Below are positions 11,393 through 22,880 of a DNA stretch of 64,000 nt, piece by piece. The notes beneath the pieces were generated by a model, which was not told the DNA's origin, ran no database searches, and worked only from the letters and a program-made list of their open reading frames with translations. The stretch's first letter is position 1. Every line of letters starts with the position of its first letter. Origin of the DNA: Anisus vortex (taxonomy: Eukaryota > Mollusca > Gastropoda > Planorbidae). The position numbers and the translations under genes were made by a program. The stretch spans positions 5,596,011-5,660,010 of the forward strand of contig OX421495.1 in NCBI GenBank assembly GCA_949126835.1, given 5' to 3'.

Positions 11393-11612
11393 AACATGTT
11401 TGATGCAACAATCTGTATGTTACATATGATTGATACAACACTCGTATGTCCTTAAGTCAGATTTTGATTGATACAACACTCGTATGTCCTTAAGTCAGAT
11501 TTTAATTGATACAACAATCTTATGATTAAGATTGACACTTGATACAACAATCTTATGCTCTTAAGTGAGATTTTGATTGATACAACAATAGGTGTGCTTT
11601 GATACGAAAATC
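11393..11612. repeat. ~38-bp minisatellite, about 6 diverged copies
   Basis: The unit has TTGATACAACA(A/C)TC, a variable TATGTCCTTAAGT part and CAGATTTTGA. A (CA)n run lies just before it (11,274-11,289) and another just after (11,654-11,671). Confidence 0.85.
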
Positions 11613-11977
11613 TGTGTGTCGAATAAAACAATCAACAATCATACAGTTTAAAAACACACACACACACACACATTATAAAAACGGAACCGGAGACATCTCA
11701 ACAAACATTTACTGGTTTGTTATTGTCGCAATACAACAGAAAAAAACAACAAAAAGATCACATATCAAAAGGAAACACTCAACAATCAAACGCCATGAGC
11801 CCACCAATAAACACCAATCAGTTCTGCACTGAACATCAAAGCCCCCCCCCCCCCCCCCCCCCCGCCTAAAAAACAGCGACAACAAAGAACCAAACCAATA
11901 ACAAATGGAAAGAAAAAAACAACAACATTAAACTATCCCAGAGAATTAAAGACTCTTCAAAGACTCTCCTGCTAGAT

Positions 11978-12184
11978 CAGGTGTCGGCAACCTACGGCAC
12001 GCGTGCCAGACTTGGCACGCAGAGAAATCTGACAATGGCACGCAGAGGACTCCCAAAATGGCAATTCAGGTCTCTTCTACAAGAAAGTGAATACTAAAGC
12101 AGGATGACTTTTAGGCTTAAGGCACGCTGAATTAATTAGAAATCCTAATTTGGCACACCATTATGAAAAGGTTGCCGACCCCTG
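11978..12184 (-). mobile_element. hAT-like MITE (207 bp)
   Basis: The left end is CAGGTGTCGGCAACCTACGG and the right end, read inward, CAGGGGTCGGCAACCTTTTC. Flanking 8-bp duplications are TGCTAGAT and TGATAGAT (one mismatch). The interior is noncoding. Same family as the elements at 13.16, 14.0 and 15.3 kb, here in the opposite orientation. Confidence 0.9.
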
Positions 12185-12454
12185 TGATAGATCACTATCA
12201 ATGGTCACCAAATATAGTGTAAAATAATGTATTCATTGAAATAGTTACCGGGTAATTACTTTTCATGGAATATGTACAAAAGCCTAGAACAAGACGGTGG
12301 AGAACAAGAAGGTGGCCCCTCTCCGCTGCATTCTTCTGCATCCAGTGTGACTGTGCTTGTACCTCCAGGATTAACCTCTTTAGCCACACGAGAGCCTGAC
12401 TAGTTATGGTTCATAACTTTTTTTTTTTTTTTGGGGGGGGGGGTCTTCATAAAT

Positions 12455-12660
12455 CATATCATGCATATAAAGCACTCTTTCTTTCCGAGTGGCATCCTGG
12501 CATGGAATGGGTTACCTGAACAAACCCGGAATAAACCAGTAACTCAACATCATTTTAAAAACTAATAGAAATTCAGGGCTAGACTCAAACCGGGAATGAG
12601 CGTAGGACGCAATACTCTTCTTTAAAGATAAGCGTCTGTTATGTATAAGATATGATAAAA
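12455..12660 (+). mobile_element. LINE 3'-end fragment (TAAGA-tail family)
   Basis: The plus-strand translation gives HSFFPSGILAWNGLPEQTRN, the conserved C-terminal motif, followed by the 3' terminus TAAGCGTCTGTTATGTATAA and a GATAT/GATAA tail. Confidence 0.85.
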
Positions 12661-13162
12661 CGACAAGGGCCGATCCAGAAGAGATAACTATACCTTTCTC
12701 AAGATTTGAGAATCCCCCCTTTCTATAAATAGACATCAGTATCTCACCTTTACAGGAAATTATAATTCCAGTTTGGGGGCGAGGTCCGGGGGGGGGGGGG
12801 ATAATCGATACCGTAGCGAGTGTGTGTAATCGGGCAAAATAACTAGACAATATCCCTTCAGGTTTGTTTTGTTTTTCTTTAAATTTAATATATATTTTTA
12901 AAAAAGCAATAACGTTGTGACGATACCTGGGAATCGATATAGGGAGTGTCGGCTCTACAGTAGTTAGGTTGAGAGCTGTGAGGAAAACCACTGAGCTATA
13001 TATACATGGAGTGCTCATTCACTTCAAATAAAGCATTTAAAAAATGTCATGGAAAGTGTAGGCTTTAAAATATATAGATAAGTTTTACCTTAGTAAGATG
13101 GCCGATTTGACACTGACATACGTACAATTTTGAACACTTTCCGAAATGTATACAGTCTTTAG

Positions 13163-13370
13163 CAGGGGTCGGCAACCTTTTGATATTAGTGTGCCAAATT
13201 AGAATTTCTAATTCATTCAGCGTGTCAACAGCCTAGAAGTCATCCTGCTTTAGCGCCTAATTGTGTGTGTGGAAGATACATGAATTGCTTTTATGGGAGT
13301 CTTCCGCGTGCCAATGAAAAAGGCTCTGCTTGCCAAGTCTGTCACGCGCGTCATAGGTTGCCGATCCCTG
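13163..13370 (+). mobile_element. hAT-like MITE (208 bp)
   Basis: Ends CAGGGGTCGGCAACC and GGTTGCCGATCCCTG. Flanking duplications are GTCTTTAG and GTCTATAG (7 of 8 match). Confidence 0.9.
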
Positions 13371-14003
13371 GTCTATAGCTCAGAAGCAGTTCATGAGCCC
13401 ATGATGATATTGTCAAGCAGAACGGACCAATCAAACACTTTCGAATGCGCACAAGCATACGGAGCGTCGTTGTGTTTTTTTTTTTGTTGTGTTGTTGTTG
13501 TAATTTCAAGGGGCCCCCGGGGGGGGGGGAGGGTAAGTGCAAGTAAAGGGGGGCGGGGCATCACAACGGTGTATCCTCATGAGCGTGAGTGACATGGTCC
13601 GAAAAAAAGTAGGTCAGGTGTACGCGACTTCCTATAGGTGCAATGTTCCTTATCATTTTCCGATAGCTGTGTGAGGCGAATTATATTGGCTGTGCAGTAT
13701 AAATAAATGAGTTTCCTAAACAAAACGGTTTCAAATTAAAATAATTACATGAATAAGTAACCAACACTGTATAGTGTAAACTAATTTATTCATTGAAATA
13801 GTTAATTATGTTTCATGTACCATGTACAGAAGCCTACAAGGTAGAGAATTAGCGCATCACGTCATCTTTATCATACTAGTTATGGGTCACTACGTTGTTT
13901 TTTTGTCTGCATAAATCATATCAAGGTCTATTGATCCTCCATCTCAAGGGTGATTCTTAACACGCATCATTATTTTCAAATGCAGGCCTAACTTACTGTA
14001 GAC

Positions 14004-14165
14004 CAGGGGGGCGGCAACCTTTTGATAACATTGTGCCAAAGTAGGATTTCTAATTCATTCAGCGTGGCTAGATCGTAAAAGTCATCCTGCTCTAATTCTT
14101 AATATTCTGTTTGAAGATACTTAAATTGCATTTTTTAAAGCTTTTCCGCGAGCCATTCAGCAAAT
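14004..14165 (+). mobile_element. hAT-like MITE, right end missing
   Basis: Starts CAGGGGGGCGGCAACCTTTT and follows the 208-bp family through the TTCCGCGAGCCA block, then loses similarity. No paired right terminus is visible. Confidence 0.8.
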
Positions 14166-14569
14166 ATAGCACTAAACAAGCAGTTACAGTATGCAAGGGG
14201 TCGGCGCTGAAACTTTTGCCCTGGGGCGCCACATAAGCTTGCAAAGGCACTGATCGCAGCCATTCTGTAAACTTGCCCTAACTATTGATCTACAGACTAA
14301 GTCGAAGACATTGTTCTCTTTTTCATTAAAAGCGGAAATAACACGACACAAGTGTCACCTAAATAAATCAACCTACCGGTAAGCTAGCCCCCCCCCCCCC
14401 CCCCCCCCCGAGTAAAGCCAAATGTATGGCGCTAGTGCCTCCCTAAGTAAAATCACCCCTCCCCACCCACATAACACCCAATATGAAATCAATAGAATAG
14501 AGTATAGAGTATCTTTTCATAAACTAGAGTCGCGGTCAGTGATGAATTACTATGAAAATGAAACGTGTA

Positions 14570-14872
14570 ATATTCTCAAAACAACTCCATATACCTCACT
14601 AAACGTTCTCAAAACAACTCCATATACCTCACTAAACGTTCTCAAAACAACTCCATATACCTCACTAAACGTGTAATATTCTCAAAACAACTCCATATAC
14701 CTCACTAAACGTGTAATATTCTCAAAACAACTCCATATACCTCACTAAACGTGTAATATTCTCAAAACAACTCCATATACCTCACTAAACGTGTAATATT
14801 CTCAAAACAACTCCATATACCTCACTAAACGTGTAATATTCTCAAAACAACTCCATATACCTCACTAAAAAC
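14570..14872. repeat. Minisatellite with 32- and 40-bp units
   Basis: The core CTCAAAACAACTCCATATAC plus CTCACTAAAC is repeated. Early copies start GTT, later ones GTGTAATATT, giving two unit lengths. About 9 copies are present. Confidence 0.93.
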
Positions 14873-15307
14873 ATAATGTCAACCTTTTTCCACAGAGAGG
14901 CCTTGACGGATTTAAAACTCTATATCTTTGACTCATGTTACGTTATCATGTGGTAGTTCTCAGTTCAAGATGTGTGCCAATGCCGTGGGATGTTAATATT
15001 TCTACCGACCAAATAATATTGGTCACGTGTGTGTGTGTGTATATGACGGTAGGCCTGTTTTCACTTTCTCAATTACTGTGCTTTCTCTAAGTTACCTCCC
15101 CATTGGTGTAATTAAAATCACAAGCCCAGTGATTCCCAAACGGGGATCCAGGAAACAATAGCTTAAGTAAAGGGTACCGGGGAAATCGCGAGGTTTTTGT
15201 GACATGAGCTCTGACACCTATATAATATATTAATAATTTAACATATATAATTTCTCTCTAAAAAAAGACGGGCCAGCCGTCTGGCTGTTAAGTCTAGAAG
15301 TCTAGGG

Positions 15308-15514
15308 CAGAGGTCGGCAACCTTTTGATTATAATGTGTCAAATAAGGATTTCTAATTCCTTTGGCGTGCTAACAACTTGAAAGTCGTTCTGCTCTAGTA
15401 CTCAATATCTGGTCGATGAGACTTGAATAGCCCTTCTTTGGGGCATGCCGCGTGCCACTGTGAATCGATATGTGTGTCAAGTCTGGCACGCGTGCCGTAG
15501 GTTACCGACCCCTG
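15308..15514 (+). mobile_element. hAT-like MITE (207 bp)
   Basis: Ends CAGAGGTCGGCAACC and GGTTACCGACCCCTG. Flanking duplications are GTCTAGGG and GTCTAGGT (7 of 8). Interior matches the 13.16-kb copy. Confidence 0.9.
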
Positions 15515-15522
15515 GTCTAGGT

Positions 15523-16539
15523 CAAAAAGGGATGGGTCAATGGGGGGGGGGCTCACCAAGACCCTGTCCGGGGCCGCCGCATAACATAGGGTACGGTCTC
15601 CGCAGTCATACACACTACACTGTTCCACCTTGCGGAATCCCCATCGGATCATTAACGTTGCTGCATTGCTCGTATACTTGCACTGTCAACCAGTAGCTCA
15701 AATACAAGAACCGCACATCTCTTCCTCTCCACCGAATCTCAGCGGCTCTCAACGGTGCAATAAAATCTCGGACGCGCAACAGGGGCGATCCCACATGCGT
15801 TTGCCTAACGGGTGTACCCTTAATGGGAGCGTATCGGTGGTTTACCCACTTCGCCAGCTCTTTTGGCCCATGGGCACAGAAGTGACAACAGATATAGATC
15901 TAGTAACGTTTTCCTTTTCAGCCGAAGGATATTTTTAACATTTTAGCTAAAGAGTTAAAAGAGTGCCTATGGTTATATGTATGGTTAGGCCAAGAAAAGA
16001 GAATTGGACGTTAGTTTAACCACGAATCGAAAATCTTTGTTAAATTGTCATTATCGTGTTCCTCGCTTAACTGTTTTTAAAAAAAACGTATGAACTATTG
16101 AAAGTCTTTACGCTTTCACGTGTTGTTTTTTTTTTTTTTTTGTGAGTTGTTTTTTTATACTGTAGGTAGGTTTTAATTTTAGAGTTTCGGGAAAATAAAA
16201 CAGCTTGGGAAACACTGCGCTAGTCAAACCAAACCAATTACTGCCACACGCTGATCACAAGTTGAGATACCGAGAATGCTCAACATTGAAACAAATGTCC
16301 ATCCACTTGACTCCTGATAGGTTAGGATAACTTCCCCCCCTCCCCTCCCGGCACACTCGCTTTATAAAAAAAAAAAGGTGGGGAGGGGGGAATGGAGTTG
16401 GGTATACAGGCTGATTCGGCCACTGTGTCATTTCAATTAAGGTGCCCTGTCATCCCTAAATCACATCGTGTGTCCTTGTTAAACTACTTCAGATCTTCTT
16501 AAAGCTGGACAACTGATTCCACCCAGCAGTGTCAGTTTG
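15523..16539. other. No gene seen
   Basis: A plus-strand open frame at 15,630-15,938 has no recognisable motif or splice context. The rest is AT-rich with a T14 run near 16,126. Confidence 0.5.
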
Positions 16540-16547
16540 GTCTACAT

Positions 16548-17652
16548 CATAGGTTCTCAACGGGGGCGTTATCGCCCCCCGGGGGGCGGTGAGAGGCTTT
16601 GGAGGGGCGCTGACATTCCCGGGGGCGATTGGGGGGCGGTGAAGGGCAAGTGGGCGATACAAACGTACCCGAATTAATTGGAACGCCTAAGCTATTTGAA
16701 TCGATTTGTATTTGCAAGAAATATGATGTAAACGCAGGTGATGCTAATTATCGTATATCCCCCCAAAATAGGCATTCATATTATTAAACTAATAACAAAT
16801 AGGAATCGCAATGACTTTTCGATGAAGTACAGGTCAGTATTTGGCAAATATGGTGTCCGGCCGGCTGGTCTTATGGTTTGTTCACCGGACTGTCAACCCT
16901 GCTGACCGATCAATATCGCCCTAACATCTTCTAATATTAATGATATTTTGATCTCAGTTTTTACCGAGATGTCCTTTAATGCGTTTGATGTGGATATGAT
17001 CGCACACTGTCATTAAGCGGTATGGATGCGTAGTAATCATACAAACTGGGTAGTCATTATAGTGCTTGAAAATATACATATAAATTCTTTAGACATATAA
17101 TATTTATATAATTTTCAAATACGTTTTACGGTTTAATCATTTAAAAGTTATAAATGTAAGACATTTTTTTTTATTAAAGAAACAAAATACAGAAATAGCT
17201 CAAATGAGACGGGTTAATTATCTCCCTTTAAATAACAAATGTTTCCACATTTAATTAAATGGTGATGCCGAACAAGTTATGTTTTGTAATATAATACTGA
17301 TTATTATTATTTCTTTATATACATTCAACTTTATGGTACTCATTACAAGATTTAATTATTAGAGGATTAAAATAATTTACGGTCAAACAGTTATAAAAAA
17401 AAATTTCTGCATTAATTGTTTTGTCCATTTAAGGAGTTGTTCTTTTAAACATTAATAATTACAGAAATTATATAATATAGTGCTATTAAATAAGTCTCTT
17501 TTTTTTTCTAAATTAATAATACAAATAAATTTGTTTTAGAATTAATTATATTAATGTTTAATTAAAATTAAGTTGGGGGGGGGGGGGGGGGGCGGTGAGC
17601 GTAAAAAAATTGTAAATGGGGGCGGTGAGCCGAAAAAGGTTGAGAACCTATG
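16548..17652 (-). mobile_element. hAT element, noncoding (1,105 bp)
   Basis: Terminal inverted repeats CATAGGTTCTCAAC and GTTGAGAACCTATG with perfect 8-bp duplications GTCTACAT (16,540-16,547 and 17,653-17,660). G-rich subterminal blocks (GGGGGCGGTGAG) sit at both ends. About 16,920-17,565 matches, in inverted orientation, 56,520-57,175 in the larger hAT at 55.8 kb. A SINE fragment (about 16,855-16,912) is nested within it. No transposase is left. Confidence 0.92.
16855..16912 (+). mobile_element. SINE family 2, head fragment
   Basis: GCCGGCTGGTCTTATGGTTT and GTTCACCGGACTGTCAACC match the head of the 33.5-kb copy. Nested inside the 16.5-kb hAT. Confidence 0.65.
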
Positions 17653-17904
17653 GTCTACATTTCTTGCTCGAAGACACATTTGAAAACATTAAAGCTTTTT
17701 GAAAAGACACCCTCATCCCCCCCCCCCCCCCCCCCCCGGCCCTTTTTATTATTTTATTTTATTTTAAAGATGGCCATTTGTTTCTTTTCTGAACTTTGAC
17801 CCGGAAGTCGATGCTGTGCTGCCTAACGAGATTACCTTCATCACGTTCTGCCAAAATTATGTCCCCTATTGTGCTAGTCTTAGAGAGTTTGTGTCGAGCT
17901 CGTG

Positions 17905-18312
17905 TTTTCAATGAGGTCTATGCACAATTCCTTAGAGAAAGAAAATCGATCACGTGATGCTATGTAAACTAAAACAAAAATGGCTGATTTTACATCGATC
18001 TTAACGGCACCTATGCTTTTTACAAAAATTAATTTTTCACATAACCTTGAATATTTTGATATTATAAATGATGCTCACGGAAGCAACAATGATTATAGAC
18101 ATACATTAAAGAACAACACCTATTTGTTGATCTTTCAAAGGAAATCTATGAAAAGATTTTAGATTATTTGCATGATAATTTAGAGGTAGAATTTGCGCAC
18201 CCAACAGAAGCGCAGTAAGTGCCCATCTCATTCATTTCATTGTTTATCAAGTATGTCTAACAATGATCACGTGACCGGAAATGACTTCTGCATAGACCTC
18301 ATTTATTGATAT
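17905..18312. repeat. Inverted repeat pair enclosing the 18.0-kb segment
   Basis: AATGAGGTCTATGCA at about 17,911-17,925 recurs in complement as TGCATAGACCTCATT at about 18,288-18,302, each followed inward within 20-30 bases by a TCACGTGA palindrome (about 17,950 and 18,268). No target duplication was found. Confidence 0.55.
17980..18214 (+). pseudogene. Unrecognised coding-looking segment with a frame change and a donor-like end
   Basis: From ATG at 17,980 the frame reads MADFTSILTAPMLFTKINFS and HNLEYFDIINDAHGSNNDYR. In the region of about 18,090-18,110 the natural-looking sequence continues two bases over as EQHLFVDLSKEIYEKILDYL then HDNLEVEFAHPTEA, ending at a donor-like GCA/gtaagt (18,214). 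Composition is protein-like, unlike nearby repeat frames. It could be a first exon with an indel (or sequencing error), or a gene fragment captured by a transposon, since inverted repeats lie on either side. The protein is not recognised. Confidence 0.35.
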
Positions 18313-18342
18313 CTTCAAGTTGCCCCTTATACAGCCTCGTTA

Positions 18343-18500
18343 TCTTATCTTATATAGATCTATTACAGACGCTCCTTCTCTATAAAGAAGATTATTGTGT
18401 CCTACGCTCTTCCGTGGTCTGAGTCTAGTCTAGCATTTTAAATGATGTTAAGTTACTGGTTTTCCTGGTTTGTTCAGGCGACCCATTCCACTTTCTGTAA
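18343..18500 (-). mobile_element. LINE 3'-end fragment (TAAGA-tail family)
   Basis: Minus-strand translation includes WNGSPEQTRKTSNLTSFKML; the tail lies at the left edge as (TCTTA)n. Confidence 0.85.
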
Positions 18501-19802
18501 ACAAAGGTCGACATCAGGCTAGCGATTCTCAGAATGGGATCACTGGGAACATTGCGCTTGGGTTCCATGAGAAATCTCTCGATGGTTCCGCGATAAAAAA
18601 TTGCATGCAAAACGCTAATTTGTCTAACCATCATCAATCCATTGACCGTTGTGGTCGCTGGGAGGAGCGAATGGACACCTCAGCAGTCAACTTTCTCCAC
18701 TTTTTGCCTATCTTGAGCGGTTGAGTTAACCGCAGTCCTGATCAATATTTTATGTTGTCGAACCAGCATCTCCGCTGACGGCCTCTCCGACGTCCACCTT
18801 CTACCGTGCCTTGGAAGATAGTTTAATAATTAAGTCTAAAGCAGCCAAAGTCGATTGGTGAAGGCAGAAGCCGAGAAATGATTTTCTCTTGTCTTTGATT
18901 AAACCACACATGGAACATTTTTATTACAAAGGAAATCATTGCTCAATTAATTGATCTTGTTACAGTTTTATTATACATGTATTAACATTCGTTTCTTTAA
19001 AAAAAAATAATTTAACTGCTGAGGTTCAGACGAACAAAAAAAAGATGTGTAATTTTTGTTGTTGTTTTAGTAGTTTTACTGCAAGCGGTTGATCACTGCA
19101 AGTACAGGCGATGCGCTTTGGCCTTTCGTTTCTGGCTTTTTTCACTACATTACCGCGATGCACTGGTAAGTCACGTGCTTTTGATTTAGAACTTGAACTC
19201 GAGCCCACACTACACACACTACACACACTATTTAAATCTATACCTCAAACTGCAATAATTATTTATTTTCAAGGGCTTCATTATGTTTAATTACCTGGAC
19301 AACAGGGTTGGGAGTTGTGAGGGTGGGGGGAAGAGTAATTCCCACACCAATGCCACCATTGAAATATTATTTTCACATAGACACACAGAAAAAGGGGGGG
19401 GGGGGGGGTAAAGAAAAATCCTTTTTCAAACAATGTCAATTGAGGACATCCCGGACATCATCTAGCTCTCCCGCAACAAGGAAGCTTAAAGATTAAGGAA
19501 AGAAAGCACGGCTTGGCGGAGGCATTACTCGAGATTTAGCCAAAGAAGAGATAACACACAACCCCTTTCCTTCTCCCGATGAATGGCATTGTTCTGTTGT
19601 AAATTTCAATAATGCTCAGAAATGCTTTCATGACACTAGGCGTTTGTTTACATTTTAATAATTCAGTCAGCAAATAATATAACCAAGCAGTCGTTGGGGT
19701 CTCCAATAACCTTGACCGGGCATGAGATGTTGTGCTTTTAAGTCGTTGTACGAAAAAGTTTTCTCTCTCACGAGTTTTCACCCCCATACCCCCTCCCCCA
19801 AA
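18501..19802. other. No gene seen
   Basis: Short open frames on both strands lack motifs and splice support. A G11 run lies near 19,396. Confidence 0.5.
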
Positions 19803-20165
19803 TCTATTGTATCTTATCTTGTATATTACAGACGCTCCTTCTAAAAAGAAGATTATTGCGTCCTACGCTCATCCGTCGTCCGAGTCTAGTATTGCATCTT
19901 TATTCATGTTTTAAATGATGTTAAGTTACTGGTTTTTCTGGCTCGCCCTGGCAACCCATCCCATGCCCGAATGCCAATCGGGAAGAAAAAGTACTAATAT
20001 TTGTTTTCGCAGGAAAGTGTTTTTGTCCTCTATTGTGACCGGCTGTAATTGGGGTGTATTTCTAAATTTGTATTGCTTCATTGTATTTGTATTCATCTAT
20101 AATCTATATCTATGATATTTTGAGAACGATATATGTTTATGAGAAAAGCTAATAAATAATTTAAA
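19803..20165 (-). mobile_element. LINE 3'-end fragment (TAAGA-tail family), longest copy
   Basis: Starts with TATCTTATCTTGTATATTAC on the plus strand (tail complement), then the family's conserved blocks through GGAAGAAAAAGTACTAATAT to about 20,165. Confidence 0.82.
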
Positions 20166-20629
20166 ACTTTACAAACATAGGACAAGGCACACACAAAAAC
20201 GTAGCATTAACCGACTTAATATACAAGTAAAACAGTTCAAAAATGTTTAACGAAGGTAAATATTCAAATAATGTGTTTTCTGAACTTTAAAAACGTAAAA
20301 GTTATTAAACTCATGTGCAATATTTTCTAATGAAATCAACAAAATTGAAAAAAACAAAACTTTAATTAACAACGTTTTCGTACAGGTTTGCTTAACATCG
20401 TTTAGAACACTAATCAACATGAGTACCGGCACACTCGAACCACGTAAGACGCAATAATCTTGAACGTAACATAATAAATACATTAAAAAATAAGATGCCA
20501 AGAGCTTAAACATTACTGATCCTTCTGCGAAATGTCCAATGACTTGTTGCTTCTATTTTTTTTTAAATATATATATTTAGTCGACATGTTTGCAGAAAAT
20601 GTGCATGAGCTCTATTTGAGTTGAATCAA

Positions 20630-20905
20630 ATACCGGTACTATAATAAGATGGACCGCTTGCTTTGATATTTCTGCTATTTGATAACTTGAAAACACTTAG
20701 TTTCGGAAATTCCGATCACACTAAGTCCTCTGGACTTCCGCGTTAGTAATTCGCTGTGATTTTCTCAATGGAAAATTAAGATTAAAATCGAAAGTTGTTG
20801 AGAACGGAAACCTTGAATGCAATCGCAGGAGCGTAGAAGTCATTCAAGACAGCCTTATTGGTTGCGCACGGACGGTCCATCTTATTGTAGTCTTTGGTTG
20901 AATGC
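20630..20905. repeat. Inverted repeat pair, possible MITE
   Basis: ACTATAATAAGATGGACCGC (about 20,638) pairs with GGTCCATCTTATTGTAGTCT (about 20,874). A single related copy, GCGGTCCATCTTATTATAGT, is at about 30,256. No target duplication is evident. Confidence 0.45.
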
Positions 20906-21017
20906 TGTTCCTTCTGGGACCCCCAATTTATTCCCGAAATATACATCATATTATAAGCATTACATCATAAAAACAAATGAGACCCAAAAAAAATCGTTAA
21001 ATAATACGATTGATTTT

Positions 21018-21085
21018 ATAAGTAAAGTAAGTATCCCGCCAGACCAACTTGGTTCACAGGGCCGGTGAAGCACCGTTCACCAGGT
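21018..21085 (-). mobile_element. SINE family 1, 3' fragment
   Basis: AGTAAAGTAAGTATCCCGCC and GGGCCGGTGAAGCACCGTTC match the complement of the family 3' end. Confidence 0.75.
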
Positions 21086-21194
21086 TCATTTTTTAAAAAG
21101 AGTCTTCATTTACTAAATAATGCTTGACTCGAAGAAAAATTCGTTTATGGTTAACAAATCTTAAAGTGTTCATTTAGTTTGATCCTCAAGACCT

Positions 21195-21592
21195 TCCAGC
21201 ACCGCTCGCACCCCATCCATAAAGCGCGCACCCCATCCCTAAAGCGCGCACCCCATCCCTAAAGCGCACACCCCATCCCTAAAGCGCGCACCCCATCCCT
21301 AAAGCGCGCACCCCATTCCTAAAACGCGCACCCCATCCCTAAGACGCGCACCTTATTCCTAAAACGCGCACCCCATCCCTAAAACGCGCACCCCATCCCT
21401 AAAACGCGCACCCTATCCCTAAAACGCGCACCCAATCCCTAAAACGCGCACCCTATCCTAAAACGCGCACCCCATCCCTAAAACGCGCACCCCATCCCTA
21501 AGACGCGCACCCCATCCCTAAGACGCGCACCTCATTCCTAAAACGCGCACCCCATCCCTAAAACGCGCACCCCCTTCCCTAAAGCGTTCATT
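21195..21592. repeat. 19-20-bp minisatellite, about 19-20 copies
   Basis: The unit is CGCGCACCCCATCCCTAAAA with substitutions such as AAGCG, AAACG and AGACG. C-rich with CpG in every unit. It lies between repeat fragments in the 16-kb intron. Confidence 0.93.
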
Positions 21593-22659
21593 CTGGGGCG
21601 TTACTATTTCCCGTCAACTCCAGGGATGTCCAGAAGAGTCCTTCACGACCTCATCGTCTGTGACCGGAAGGCAAGACTGGTCAAGCACCGGGCCCCATTC
21701 CCAGACACGCAGCTAACGGCCAGTTTACAATTACCGTTCCCAATTAACCCGCCCATTAAATGACTGGGCCTCAAGTAAGGGGTTGGGGGTGAGGGAGGGG
21801 GGGGAGTGTTATATTTAGAACTGGGAGGCTCATGGCAACGATCGTTTTTTGTTTTTATCTTAGAGGACGTCTGACCCACTATAGACAGATTCCAGAACTA
21901 CTGCAAACAAAGCAATGAAGTACTAAAGACAGATTCCTGCCGGACAGGCAAAGGTTTGAATCATGAATGTCACGTTGACAGTCTTCGCTAAAAGTCACGT
22001 GAGAGTGGGCCACGAAGAATGTAATCCACAAAACACTAGCATCCTGGATAAACCTAGTGGATAAAATTAAATTTTAAATGGTCGTTTAATTTTAAATAAT
22101 CGCGAAAACGGGTCAAAATATTTTTAAAATATCTATACGGTATCACGCTCAACACAATATATGTGGGGATAGGGGGGGGGGGTCTAGTTAATTAACAATG
22201 TCCCCAACCCCCAAAACCAACCACTAACTTTGGGACTGGCAACCGGCACACATGTTTTTTTGTTAGGTCAGTGCAACAGATGCATATTATGTCACTAGGT
22301 AGGAGAGAGGTAGTTGTAAAAAAAAATAGCACTGATCTATACACACAATGGTCGTACTCAACCAACACCCCCCCCCCCCCAACACGCAATGACACCCGTG
22401 TTGGGCACAACTTAGTCCAGCATGAGACAGACAGTCAAGTCCAACTGTACTTCTTTAAACTTCTTATCAGCAGCCCCCCCAAAAAAACAACAACAGTAAG
22501 CCAAGTTTGTTTTGTTTTTCGCCCTGTGTTTGAGTTCATAGTTCACGATCAATGTCCGACATCGCCCTCCCCCATCCCCTCAATCTGACTTTGATGGAGG
22601 AACGGATAGTTCTAAATGCCACAGCAATTCACATATGCCTTGAAGCAATCGGGGTGAAG
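21593..22659. other. No gene seen
   Basis: Contains G- and C-runs (21,796; 22,170; 22,369) and short unsupported frames only. Confidence 0.5.
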
Positions 22660-22842
22660 GAAAGAGAGAGAGAGAGAGAGAAAGAGAGAAAGAGTAGTGA
22701 GAGAAATACAGAGAGTGCGATAGAGAGAAAACAGAGAGAGAGAGAGAGAGATAGTCTGAGAGTGAGAGATAGAATGGGAGTGATAGAAAGAGAGAGAGAG
22801 AGAGAGAGATAGTCTGAGAGTGAGAGATAGAATGGGAGTGAT

Positions 22843-22880
<38 letters not shown>

